Shown in pieces: positions 22,502 through 30,710 of a stretch of 37,134 nt of DNA. The number at the start of each line of letters is the position of its first letter. The first letter of the stretch is position 1. The notes beneath the pieces were generated by a model. That model saw only the letters and a program-made list of their open reading frames with translations. It searched no databases and had not been told where the DNA came from. The stretch comes from Thermacetogenium sp. UBA4966 (lineage in GTDB: Bacteria; Bacillota; DSM-12270; Thermacetogeniales; Thermacetogeniaceae). Made by a program: the position numbers and the translations under genes. The stretch covers positions 1 to 37,134 of the forward strand of contig DHAA01000030.1 in the NCBI GenBank assembly GCA_002397275.1, in the 5' to 3' direction.

Positions 22502-23218
22502 GTGCGGTTTAAGTATGGACGCTTTTTAAAATATGTTTATGGCCATCTGTGTTGCCATGCAGACGCTGTGCATGCCGCCAAACCCACGCCGGCAGAGGCG
22601 GGGGGAGATCTCCAACGCTCCAAAATGTGGGATATCTACACGGGGGATATCGTGTCGGGGGTTGCCGCCTCCGGCTGTACAGCGATTATCGCTGCCCAAT
22701 CCAGGCTTTCCGCGGATTTAAACCGCGGGCCTGAACACAAGGCGCCCTGCCAGGAGGAAGCTCTCCGTGAATACAGGGCAGTGATCAGGCGCAACCTGGA
22801 GCGTGTTGGCGCTGTGGGCCAACATGGCCAACTTGCGCGTCCTTATCTGCATCTTGGCGTGCATGGAATCAGCGACCAGCGATGGGGTGAACAAGCCGTC
22901 GAGGTGGGCGCCCGGCAAGGGTGCAGGGAGAAAACCTCCTCGGAGGATGTTTTCCGCTGGTTTCTGCAATCTCTGAAGAGTAAGCTGCAGCAGGCTGTTC
23001 CCGGCGCCAAGATCATTTCCAATAAGCGCTTTATCGGAGACCCCTCTCTCGCCTATCACCGCTGCGGCTGTCCTGGTTACCCCAATTACCCCGGCTACGG
23101 TTCAAACTACAATGCCGTGCAGTTGGAGATATCATACACGCTCCGCTATGCCTATCGGGAAGAACTGACCGCGGTGCTCTCTGAGCTGGTACAGGAGTTT
23201 CATGACAGCTTCAGATGA
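22502..23218 (+). CDS. N-formylglutamate-amidohydrolase-like protein, 5' end uncertain
   Basis: 238 residues if started at GTG 22502, about 9 nt after AGAGGTG. The segment QSRLSADLNRGPE fits the SRxxxDLNR signature of the FGase family. YLHLGVHGISD and NAVQLEISYTLR fit the later active-site and C-terminal motifs (family EIS/R pattern). The residues before about 45 look unlike the family, and the expected N-terminal metal-binding PHGG motif is not seen. ATG 22625 is an alternative start without a ribosome-binding site. The gene may therefore have lost or altered its N-terminus, with the tandem repeats just upstream. FGases hydrolyse N-formyl or similar amides using a metal; activity here is doubtful. 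Confidence 0.55.
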   Translation: MRFKYGRFLKYVYGHLCCHADAVHAAKPTPAEAGGDLQRSKMWDIYTGDIVSGVAASGCTAIIAAQSRLSADLNRGPEHKAPCQEEALREYRAVIRRNLERVGAVGQHGQLARPYLHLGVHGISDQRWGEQAVEVGARQGCREKTSSEDVFRWFLQSLKSKLQQAVPGAKIISNKRFIGDPSLAYHRCGCPGYPNYPGYGSNYNAVQLEISYTLRYAYREELTAVLSELVQEFHDSFR

Positions 23219-23324
23219 ATTGAATGATCTTGAATGATCTGCATATTTGCTTTTTTGATGGAGAGATGCTAAATTATTTATAGGACATATGCCCAGTTGG
23301 GAAAGTTTTTTGGAGGTGGTAATC

Positions 23325-23624
23325 ATTCCCAGGAAAAGGCGAAGATGCCGGATAGAGTGTTTTCCCCCTGTAATATATTACAAGCCGGCGGGAGTTCCTC
23401 TGCGGGAACTGGATGAGGTGAGTATTTCCGTGGAAGAATTCGAGGCTCTCCGCCTCAAGGACAGGGAAAGGTTAAGCCAGGCGCAGTGCGCCGAACGGAT
23501 GGGGGTCCCGCGCACCACTTATCAGCGCATTTTATATGCTGCCCGAGGGAAGATTGCCGAGGCCCTGGTGGAAGGAAAGGCAATTCGCATTGAAAATACC
23601 GTTAATGAAGGAGGAAAAGCATGA
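23325..23624 (+). CDS. DUF134 family DNA-binding protein with apparent ATT start
   Basis: 99 residues. The family normally begins MPRxxKxRR. Here that sequence (IPRKRRRCRIECFPPVIYYKPAGVP) starts at ATT 23325-23327, exactly 8 nt after GGAGG (23312-23316). GTG and TTG codons nearby overlap the GGAGG. ATG 23289 would add 12 unrelated residues behind a weak site. The rest is typical: ISVEEFEALRLKD and a helix-turn-helix (LSQAQCAERMGVPRTTYQRIL). DUF134 proteins lie beside NifX/NifB-type genes, as here, and probably regulate them. The stop overlaps the next start by 4 bp. Confidence 0.85.
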   Translation: MPRKRRRCRIECFPPVIYYKPAGVPLRELDEVSISVEEFEALRLKDRERLSQAQCAERMGVPRTTYQRILYAARGKIAEALVEGKAIRIENTVNEGGKA

Positions 23625-23986
23625 AGATCGCAGCGCCGTATGTGAACGGCATGATCAATCCTCATTTTGGTCAGAGCAAAGAGTTTATCATTTTTGAAAC
23701 CGAAGGGAAACAGGTCGCAAGCAGTAAAATTATTTCCAACAAGGGCTCCTGCCATAACCATGAGGGACTTGCAGGCCTTTTGAAGTCGGAAGGAGTCGAT
23801 GTGGTGATCACCGGGGGAATCGGGCGGCCGATGGTCAGAGCGCTTAAGGCGGCGGGGTTCGCAGTGATTACAGGGTCCTCAGGAGAGGCGGACAAGGCGG
23901 CTGCCGATTACCTGAACGGCAGGCTGCAAACAGAAAAGATAACCCTCTGCGGATGCGGGGATCATGACCACGACCACAAACAATAG
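23621..23986 (+). CDS. NifX/NifB-family (dinitrogenase iron-molybdenum cofactor type) protein
   Basis: 121 residues matching PF02579: MKIAAPYVNGMINPHFGQSKEFIIFE, then VDVVITGGIGRPMVRALKAAGFAVITG. The tail CGCGDHDHDHKQ is Cys/His-rich and likely binds metal. In non-diazotrophs these small proteins accompany ferredoxin-type P-loop ATPases and are thought to carry or insert Fe-S or metal clusters. No nif structural gene is nearby, so a nitrogenase role is unlikely. ATG 23621 follows AAGGAGG and overlaps the DUF134 stop (ATGA), so the pair is translationally coupled. Terminator at 24075-24105. Confidence 0.88.
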   Translation: MKIAAPYVNGMINPHFGQSKEFIIFETEGKQVASSKIISNKGSCHNHEGLAGLLKSEGVDVVITGGIGRPMVRALKAAGFAVITGSSGEADKAAADYLNGRLQTEKITLCGCGDHDHDHKQ

Positions 23987-24074
23987 TCCGCCGAAGGCCG
24001 GCCGGATTCCAGTCAAGCGGCGATATGGAGTCTCGGCATAACATTCAGGCGCAGTGAAAAGATAATGATAAAAG

Positions 24075-24105
24075 AAAGGCTGCTCATGAAAGGGGAGCCT
24101 TTTTT
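24075..24105 (+). terminator. intrinsic terminator of the DUF134-NifX unit
   Basis: AAAGGCT (24075-24081) pairs with AGCCTTT (24096-24102), with additional GCTC/GGAGC pairing inside, followed by T to 24105. The 270 bp that follow, up to the kinase gene, are AT-rich; no convincing promoter was found there. Confidence 0.75.
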
Positions 24106-24375
24106 CGCGTACCCGTCCGCACCCGGTATTGGAGCGCCCCGCCCAAAGCGCGGCAAGGGGGTAGTACCTTTGTCACATTTTGTCGCAATATTTACATAAT
24201 ATTATTAAAAAATCGACTCAATGCAATTATTTTCATCAAAGGTAATTTAGAAAGAGGGAGAGAAGTATATTTATTCCAAGACTATCCATGATGGCCAGTA
24301 TTATCCCAGTAGCTGCGGACTAATGTCTAGTTGCCGGTTGGTATGATTTCTCGTTAATTAAGGGGGAATTTATTC

Positions 24376-26544
24376 ATGGAGAGAAAGCTCAGGAAGTCTG
24401 GTTTGGACGTTATCGGTGATGTGCATTGGGGTACGCATTTCTGCATTTTCTATCAAACCAAGCAGGATCTGCTGGATATACTCCTGCCGTTTTTTACTGC
24501 CGGGCTGGAGAATAATGAGTTTTGTATGTGGGTTGTATCCGCTCCTCCTGATCTGCGTGAGGCCAGGGCGGCAGAGAAGGGTATTCATAATTTGGATTAT
24601 TATTTGAAAAAGGGGCAGCTGGAGATCGTTCCCTATAATAATTGGTACTGCCGGAATGGGGAACTGAATGTTGAAAAGCTGTTTGAGAACTGGATTCAGG
24701 TGATGGAAAGGGCCGTTTCACGCGGCTTTGACGGCCTGCGAGCTACAGGGGATACAGCCTGGCTGCAAAAGAAGGACTGGGGTAGTTTTATGGAATACGA
24801 AAGGGTTATAAACGACAGCAGCCTTCAGCGTAACGCAATTTATCTCTGTTCATATCCTCTAGCTCACTGCGGAGCAAGTGATGTTGTCGATGTGGTAAAC
24901 AGTCATAGCTTCGCCATATTCAGGAGAGAGGGCAGGTGGGAGATGATAGAAACTTGCCGTCACAAGAAGACGGAACAGGCGCTGCGGGAAAGTGAGGAAA
25001 GGTTCCGTGTGCTCACAGAAACCGCTGCTTTCGGAATATGCATTGTTCAGGGTGAGCATGTGCGCTATGTTAACCCCGAAGCAGAAAAAATTACAGGTTA
25101 CAGCAAGGAAGAACTATCGAGGATGGCATTTTGGGAGTTGATTCACCCGGACCACAGGGGATTTCTCCAAAAAACCGCGGCAGAAAACAAAGGGTCTATT
25201 GCAGAGAGAGAAATAATGATTATGTCCAAGGAGGGGATGGAAAAATGGATTATATTCAGCTGCGGCGCCGTCACAATTCAGGGGGAAGAGCTGATTATCG
25301 GGACATTCCGCGACCATACCGACCGCAAGATGTCTGAAGAGATTACGCGGCAGCAGCTTTATCGCTCCCAGAGAATGGAGGCTATCGGCAAGTTTGCCGG
25401 CGGGATGGCTCATGAAATAAACAATCAGCTGACTGTTATTCAAGCATGCCTGGATCTCTATGCCAGAGAAAAGTCTTTTAGTTATGCCCGCTCCAAGATA
25501 AGCAGAGCTATCGAGAAAACATGCGAGTTAAACCGTCAATTAATGCTGCACAGCAGGCAGAGTGCGCGGTCAAGCGAGCCGGTGGATCTTAACCGGAGCC
25601 TCAGGGATATGCAGAAGCTGTTCAATCCGTTGCTTGGAGAAGATGTGACGGTCGTTTATGAACTTTCTGAAGATCTGTGGACGATCAATGCCGACGCAGC
25701 CAATATGGAACAGGTGATCATTAATTTGATGCTCAATGCCAGGGGTGCTATGCCTCAGGGGGGCGCCATTACCGTTAAGACAAAAAACATGGTGATCGGT
25801 GAAGAGGATCACGCATGTCGGGTCGCTTGCTTTTCTGTCAGCGATACCGGAACCGGGATGGATGAGAATGTTATCTCACAGATTTTCAAACCTTTTTTCA
25901 CAACAAAAGACGCAGGAAAAGGAACAGGCCTCGGCCTGGCGATAGTACACAGCATTATCAAGGCGCACGGGGGCTGGATAGATGTACAGAGTAAACCCGG
26001 GGAGGGGAGTACTTTTCATGTATTTCTCCCGGCTGTCGGCAGTGTCTCCTCCCTGCCCGGAGAGCAGGTGGTCGCTTGCGAAGAGCCGCACGGGGATGGT
26101 GAAAGAGTTCTGCTGGTTGAAGACGACCCCGATGTAGTGACTTTAACCAGGAGGGTGCTGGTGGAAAACGGGTACCGGGTTTTTATGTGCAGGAAAGTCG
26201 GCGATGCCCTGGAACTTTTTGATCGGTATAAAGGTGACTTTGATCTGGTAGTAAGTGATTTAGTACTCCCTGACGGCAGGGGTTTTGTTCTTGCCGACCA
26301 GCTAAAAAAGCAGAAGCCGGAGATAAAAGTATTGTTGGTCAGCGGGTATTCTGAAAGATTGATCGGCATGAGCAGGATAGTGCAGCAAGAGTATCCCTTT
26401 TTATCAAAGCCTTACACCGCTGCAGAATTGTTACGGGAGGCGCGCCGGCTTATCTGCGAGCAGAGTGAGAGCGCTCCGGCTATGGAAGCTGCGCCTGCGG
26501 TGATATCAGAGGATGAAAACAGGGAATGCGCTGAACTGATCTAA
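24376..26544 (+). CDS. hybrid sensor histidine kinase: MEDS-PAS-HisKA-HATPase-REC
   Basis: 722 residues, no membrane helix, so cytoplasmic. Residues about 15-190 match the MEDS domain (HWGTHFCIFYQTKQDLLDILLPFFTAGLENNE), found in methanogen/methylotroph sensors such as DcmR. A PAS domain follows (about 205-317: GYSKEELSRM, WELIHPDHR). HisKA has phospho-acceptor His346 in MAHEINNQLTVIQ. HATPase has the N-box NLMLNARGAM (Asn450/454), DTGTGMD, and GTGLGLAIV. A C-terminal receiver (about 577-690) has Asp628 in VVSDLVLPDG and Lys678. No separate response regulator gene adjoins it. ATG 24376 follows AAGGGGG. A possible link to one-carbon sensing is inference from the MEDS domain and the methyltransferase cluster. 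Confidence 0.92.
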   Translation: MERKLRKSGLDVIGDVHWGTHFCIFYQTKQDLLDILLPFFTAGLENNEFCMWVVSAPPDLREARAAEKGIHNLDYYLKKGQLEIVPYNNWYCRNGELNVEKLFENWIQVMERAVSRGFDGLRATGDTAWLQKKDWGSFMEYERVINDSSLQRNAIYLCSYPLAHCGASDVVDVVNSHSFAIFRREGRWEMIETCRHKKTEQALRESEERFRVLTETAAFGICIVQGEHVRYVNPEAEKITGYSKEELSRMAFWELIHPDHRGFLQKTAAENKGSIAEREIMIMSKEGMEKWIIFSCGAVTIQGEELIIGTFRDHTDRKMSEEITRQQLYRSQRMEAIGKFAGGMAHEINNQLTVIQACLDLYAREKSFSYARSKISRAIEKTCELNRQLMLHSRQSARSSEPVDLNRSLRDMQKLFNPLLGEDVTVVYELSEDLWTINADAANMEQVIINLMLNARGAMPQGGAITVKTKNMVIGEEDHACRVACFSVSDTGTGMDENVISQIFKPFFTTKDAGKGTGLGLAIVHSIIKAHGGWIDVQSKPGEGSTFHVFLPAVGSVSSLPGEQVVACEEPHGDGERVLLVEDDPDVVTLTRRVLVENGYRVFMCRKVGDALELFDRYKGDFDLVVSDLVLPDGRGFVLADQLKKQKPEIKVLLVSGYSERLIGMSRIVQQEYPFLSKPYTAAELLREARRLICEQSESAPAMEAAPAVISEDENRECAELI

Positions 26545-26651
26545 AGCGGCATGCCGGGCGTGTTTGCAAGCGGCTGCGGGATATTTACTAAAAATGAAAT
26601 AAAAGACGACAATAAGATATGTTTGATTAACATGATTTGACAAATAACTAC

Positions 26652-26725
26652 ACATCCACAGCTTCATCCACACGGGATTTGGCTTAAAATTAGGGTTATG
26701 AACAGACTTATCCACATTATCCACA
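26652..26725 (+). promoter_or_regulatory. DnaA-box cluster
   Basis: Two perfect DnaA boxes (TTATCCACA) abut head to tail at 26708-26716 and 26717-26725. Two near-matches in the same orientation lie at 26652-26660 (ACATCCACA) and 26664-26672 (TCATCCACA). They lie in the 424-bp gap between the kinase gene and the cold-shock gene. No dnaA, dnaN or rpmH is near, so this is more likely a DnaA-titration or regulatory site than the replication origin. The rest of the gap holds no recognisable gene. Confidence 0.7.
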
Positions 26726-26867
26726 GAGTCTATGGATCTAGGCAATTTTCGAAATAGATTTTTCGACATGCTTTTATCTCTGTTTTTCCCTAATCTTTGG
26801 TAAACAGTGTCATTAAGGCGAAATTGAATTCACCGTGCAGACTATGCCGCCTTTTCGCTCATTTTTA

Positions 26868-26896
26868 TTGACAGAACAGCCATTGTGTGCTATTGT
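26868..26896 (+). promoter_or_regulatory. sigma-A-type promoter of the cold-shock gene
   Basis: -35 TTGACA (26868-26873), 17-bp spacer, -10 TATTGT (26891-26896). The transcript would have a leader of about 65 nt, as is common for cold-shock mRNAs whose leaders fold differently at low temperature. Confidence 0.8.
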
Positions 26897-26968
26897 TTAA
26901 GTACTTCGTGAGCCTCGGATAAGCACGGGACAGACACGAGGATATTATTTTAGGAGGAATGTGCCGTA

Positions 26969-27166
26969 ATGCAGGGCAGAGTCAAATGGTTTAATCAGGA
27001 AAAAGGATACGGTTTCATCGAATGCGATGAGGGCGGGGATGTTTTTGTTCATTATTCGGCAATTCAAGAGGAGGGCTTCAAAACCCTGGCAGAGGGCCAA
27101 CGGGTAGAATTTGATGTAGTTGAAGGCGCTCGCGGCCCCCAGGCGTCAAATGTTGCTAAATTATAA
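26969..27166 (+). CDS. csp: cold-shock protein (CspA/CspB family)
   Basis: 65 residues, full length for the family. MQGRVKWFNQEKGYGFIE contains RNP1 (KGYGFI), and DVFVHYSAI is RNP2. The single OB-fold domain binds single-stranded RNA and acts as an RNA chaperone. ATG 26969 follows AGGAGG. Single-gene unit with its own promoter and terminator. Confidence 0.97.
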   Translation: MQGRVKWFNQEKGYGFIECDEGGDVFVHYSAIQEEGFKTLAEGQRVEFDVVEGARGPQASNVAKL

Positions 27167-27202
27167 AGGCTCCCATCTTGGATTTTTAAATCTGCTATTT
27201 AA

Positions 27203-27229
27203 GGGCCCCTCGGCGGGGGGCTCTTTTCT
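27203..27229 (+). terminator. intrinsic terminator of the cold-shock gene
   Basis: GGGCCCC (27203-27209) pairs with GGGGCTC (27217-27223), with one G-U pair, followed by TTTTCTT. Confidence 0.75.
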
Positions 27230-27329
27230 TCTGCCTTTTTTATTGATTATGAAGGCAGGATTATTTTTCTGTAAAGGGAATAATAAATAATATAAAGGCA
27301 ACGATTATTTTATAGGGGGTGGAGGTAAG

Positions 27330-27866
27330 GTGAAGATCACCATCCGGGGTAAAAATGCCGCAGTTACCGACGCGCTCAAGAGTTATCTGGAAAAGAGGCT
27401 GACAAAGCTGACCCGGTATTTTGATTCCATCCAGGAAGCGCAGGTTACGGTCTCGACAGTTGGCGACAATTATGCAGTGGAGGTGACGGTTCCCCTTAAT
27501 GGCGGTATGCTTCTCCGCGGCGAAGAGATGAGCAGGGAAAACTTCTACGAAGCGGTGGATCTGGTCTCAGAAAAACTGGAAAGACAGATCCGGAAACAGC
27601 GTACCAAGCTTTACCGTAAATTTCGCCATCAGGGTCTGAAGAATCTGATCGCGGAAATGGGAGAAACCAATAAAAGCGAAGATGAACCTGCCGTCGTCAA
27701 GACAAAGCGTTTTCTCATGAAACCGATGCCTGTTGATGAAGCGATCTTGCAGCTTAACTTATTAGGTCACGATTTTTTTGTATTCAGCAATGCTGAAACA
27801 GGGCAGGTAAATGTTCTTTATAGGAGAAAAGACGGGAATTACGGGCTTATAGAACCCGGAGAGTAA
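27330..27866 (+). CDS. hpf: ribosome hibernation promoting factor, long form
   Basis: 178 residues, the long-form size. The N-terminal S30AE domain (about 1-100) has MKITIRGKNAAVTDALKSYLEKRLTKL and a basic IRKQRTKLYRKFR helix. A linker leads to the C-terminal dimerisation domain (about 122-178: VVKTKRFLMKPMPVDEAILQLNLLGHDFFVFSN and VLYRRKDGNYGLIEP). The long form pairs 70S ribosomes into inactive 100S dimers during slow growth. Start GTG 27330 follows GGAGG. Its place just before secA is common in Firmicutes. A terminator separates it from secA. Confidence 0.96.
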   Translation: MKITIRGKNAAVTDALKSYLEKRLTKLTRYFDSIQEAQVTVSTVGDNYAVEVTVPLNGGMLLRGEEMSRENFYEAVDLVSEKLERQIRKQRTKLYRKFRHQGLKNLIAEMGETNKSEDEPAVVKTKRFLMKPMPVDEAILQLNLLGHDFFVFSNAETGQVNVLYRRKDGNYGLIEPGE

Positions 27867-27898
27867 GCGGCTGAGCGTCGGCGCTTTAGCCGGGAATA

Positions 27899-27931
27899 AA
27901 AGGGGACCTCTTTCGCAGGGGTCCTTTTTTT
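27899..27931 (+). terminator. intrinsic terminator after hpf
   Basis: GGACC (27904-27908) pairs with GGTCC (27920-27924), extended by G-U and A-T pairs into the AAAAGG/TTTTTT flanks, followed by a run of T to 27931. Confidence 0.78.
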
Positions 27932-27946
27932 GGTTGTTTGTAGATG

Positions 27947-27975
27947 TTGTCAGTGGAGGCCAGAGGTGTTAAAAT
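27947..27975 (+). promoter_or_regulatory. promoter of the secA operon
   Basis: -35 TTGTCA (27947-27952), 17-bp spacer, -10 TAAAAT (27970-27975), just after the hpf terminator and 34 bp before the secA ATG. Confidence 0.75.
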
Positions 27976-28009
27976 GAAAACGGTTGGGAGAAAGAGGGTG
28001 TAATTGAGA

Positions 28010-30685
28010 ATGTTAGGTGCTCTCAAAAATCTATTTGACGATAATGCGCGAGATATCAAACGCTTACAAAAAACAGTTGATCTTATTAACGCTCTGGAAC
28101 CGGAGATTAAGGCCTTATCTGATCAGGACCTACGGGCAAAGACAGAGGAATTTAAGGAACGACTTGCCCAGGATGAAACCCTCGATGATCTGCTTCCTGA
28201 AACCTTCGCCGTCGCCCGGGAGGCCTCCTGGAGGGTACTGGGTATGCGCCCCTTCGATGTGCAGCTGATGGGCGGTATGGTCCTGCACCAGGGGAGAATC
28301 GCAGAGATGAAAACCGGCGAGGGCAAGACCCTGGTGGCTATCATGCCCGCCTACCTTAACGCCCTGTCCGGGCAAGGGGTGCATATTATCACGGTCAACG
28401 ATTACCTAGCGCATCGAGACAGCGAATGGATGGGAGGCGTCTACCGCTTTCTCGGCCTTAATGTCGGCCTGATTGTCCACGGATTGAAAACAGAGGAGCG
28501 CAGGCAGGCCTATGGTGCGGATGTAATCTACGGTACCAATAATGAATTCGGTTTTGACTATCTGCGTGACAATATGGCTATGCATGCCTCGGAGATGGTG
28601 CAGCGCGTTCTCAACTTTGCTATTGTCGACGAGGTGGACAGCATTTTGATCGATGAGGCGCGCACGCCGCTGATCATATCCGGACAGGCGGACAAGCCTA
28701 CGGACCTTTATTTCAGGATTGCGCGGGTGATTCCTAAACTGGAGAAGGATACCGATTATCAGGTGGATGAAAAGCTGCATACGGTTGCTTTGACCGAAGA
28801 CGGCACCAGTAAAGCGGAGGGGCTGCTGGGTATTCAAAACCTTTCCGATGAAGATAATTTAGAGATTGCTCATCACGTTTATCAGGGACTGCGTGCCCAC
28901 GCCTTGATGAAACGGGACCGTGACTATGTGGTGAAAGACGGACAGGTGATCATCGTGGATGAGTTTACCGGTCGTCTTATGTTCGGCAGGCGTTTTAGCG
29001 AGGGGCTGCACCAGGCTATCGAGGCCAAGGAAGGGGTGCATATCGAGCGGGAGTCACAGACCCTGGCCACCATCACTTTTCAGAACTACTTCCGCTTGTA
29101 TGAAAAGCTGGCCGGGATGACCGGAACAGCGGCCACAGAGGAAGAGGAGTTTCGCAAGATATATGGTTTGGATGTGGTGGTGATCCCCACACATAAGGCT
29201 ATGATCCGGCATGACTCTCCGGATGCCATTTATCGAAGTGAGCAAGGAAAATTTAAGGCGGCTGTAGAAGAGATAGTAGAGTGCTTTGAGCGGGGGCAGC
29301 CGGTTCTGGTAGGCACCATATCTATCGAAAAGTCGGAGGTCTTGAGCAGGCTTTTAAAGAAACGGGGGATTCCCCACCAGGTGTTGAATGCCAAGTTCCA
29401 TGAACAGGAGGCGAAGATCGTCGCCCAGGCAGGCAGACTGGGCATGGTAACTATCGCCACCAATATGGCCGGACGCGGAACCGACATTATTTTGGGGGGT
29501 AATCCCGAGCACCTGGCTAAGGAGGAACTGCTGCGGCGCGGAGTCGCCCCGGAGGTGGTAGCGGAAGCCGCTGAATGCAGTACGCCCTCGTCTGAGGATG
29601 TCGCCGCGGCACGCGAAGATTACCGCCGCCTGGTTGCTGAGTTTAAAAAGGAAACAGATGCCGAGCATGAGCAGGTGGTCGCTCTGGGAGGCCTGCATAT
29701 CATCGGTACCGAACGCCATGAGAGCAGGAGGATCGACAACCAGCTGCGCGGCCGTTCCGGGCGCCAGGGGGACCCGGGAGCGTCACGCTTCTATGTTTCC
29801 CTGGAAGACGACCTGATGCGTCTTTTCGGTTCAGACAATATTTCCGGCGTGATGGATAAGCTGGGTATGGATGACAGCGTTCCTGTGGAGCATAGTCTGG
29901 TTACCCGCTCTATTGAAACTGCGCAGAAGAAGGTGGAGAACCGCAACTTCGAGATGCGCAAACATGTGCTGGAATACGATGATGTGATGAACCAGCAAAG
30001 GGAGGTCATTTACAGCCAGCGCCGCCGCGTCCTCATGGGTGAGGATCTGCAGGAGTCGCTGCAGGAGATGATCACCGCTTTTATTGAAGCCGCTGTAGAG
30101 CGCTATACCGCTGAAGGGAAATACCCGGAGGAATGGGATTTAGAGGGTTTAGTCAAGTTCGGGGAACAGTATTTTTTAAGAGAGGGCTCTGTGAGCGGCA
30201 GCGATCTGCAGGAGCTTGGCTCCCGGGAGGAGATCCGGGAGCGGCTGATAGATGAGGCTATTGCTCACTGGCAGGCGAGGGAAGATGAGCTGGGCGCTGA
30301 GACGATGCGGGATCTGGAGAGGTTTATCCTGCTGCGGGTTGTCGACAGCAAATGGATGGACCACCTTGACGCAATGGATCAGCTGCGCACCGGGATCGGC
30401 CTGAGAGCATACGGCCAAAAGGATCCTCTGGTGGAATATAAATTCGAAGCATACAATATGTTTCAGGGGATGATCAGCGCTATCCAGGAGGATGTCGTTC
30501 GCTATCTTTATAAGGTGCGGCTGGTACCGCAAGAGCGGGAGCGGCAAGTAAAACAGATAGCTGAAAACCGCGGCGAGGAGCCGCAGCGCAGACCTGTAAG
30601 GGTTGGACCTAAGGTGGGGAGAAACGACCCCTGCCCCTGTGGAAGCGGTAAAAAATATAAACGCTGTTGCGGCAAGCAGGAATGA
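28010..30685 (+). CDS. secA: preprotein translocase ATPase SecA
   Basis: 891 residues from ATG 28010 (product MLGALKNLFDDN); TTG 28004 is closer to the GAGGG site and would add two residues. Domains are in the usual order: nucleotide-binding domain 1 with Walker A MKTGEGKT (about 100-107) and IVDEVDSILIDEARTPLIISG, the peptide cross-linking domain, nucleotide-binding domain 2 with NMAGRGTDI and QLRGRSGRQGDPG, the helical scaffold, and a C-terminal zinc tail (CPCGSGKKYKRCC). It drives secretory proteins through SecYEG at the membrane. It starts a unit continuing into the HD-GGDEF gene and prfB, without a terminator between them. Confidence 0.98.
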   Translation: MLGALKNLFDDNARDIKRLQKTVDLINALEPEIKALSDQDLRAKTEEFKERLAQDETLDDLLPETFAVAREASWRVLGMRPFDVQLMGGMVLHQGRIAEMKTGEGKTLVAIMPAYLNALSGQGVHIITVNDYLAHRDSEWMGGVYRFLGLNVGLIVHGLKTEERRQAYGADVIYGTNNEFGFDYLRDNMAMHASEMVQRVLNFAIVDEVDSILIDEARTPLIISGQADKPTDLYFRIARVIPKLEKDTDYQVDEKLHTVALTEDGTSKAEGLLGIQNLSDEDNLEIAHHVYQGLRAHALMKRDRDYVVKDGQVIIVDEFTGRLMFGRRFSEGLHQAIEAKEGVHIERESQTLATITFQNYFRLYEKLAGMTGTAATEEEEFRKIYGLDVVVIPTHKAMIRHDSPDAIYRSEQGKFKAAVEEIVECFERGQPVLVGTISIEKSEVLSRLLKKRGIPHQVLNAKFHEQEAKIVAQAGRLGMVTIATNMAGRGTDIILGGNPEHLAKEELLRRGVAPEVVAEAAECSTPSSEDVAAAREDYRRLVAEFKKETDAEHEQVVALGGLHIIGTERHESRRIDNQLRGRSGRQGDPGASRFYVSLEDDLMRLFGSDNISGVMDKLGMDDSVPVEHSLVTRSIETAQKKVENRNFEMRKHVLEYDDVMNQQREVIYSQRRRVLMGEDLQESLQEMITAFIEAAVERYTAEGKYPEEWDLEGLVKFGEQYFLREGSVSGSDLQELGSREEIRERLIDEAIAHWQAREDELGAETMRDLERFILLRVVDSKWMDHLDAMDQLRTGIGLRAYGQKDPLVEYKFEAYNMFQGMISAIQEDVVRYLYKVRLVPQERERQVKQIAENRGEEPQRRPVRVGPKVGRNDPCPCGSGKKYKRCCGKQE

Positions 30686-30710
30686 CCTCAATTATTGTGG
30701 AGGTGGGTCC

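Noticed and set aside
24331..24365. Possible sigma-54 promoter (TTGGTATG...) before the hybrid kinase gene
   Set aside because: The -12 half lacks the conserved TTGC and no enhancer-binding protein gene is near.
26652..26725. Replication origin oriC
   Set aside because: DnaA boxes are present, but dnaA, dnaN, rpmH and a clear unwinding element are absent, so only a DnaA-box cluster is claimed.
27974..28003. Nine-codon frame ending just before secA, possible leader peptide
   Set aside because: Its ATG overlaps the -10 element and precedes the expected transcription start, so it would not be translated.
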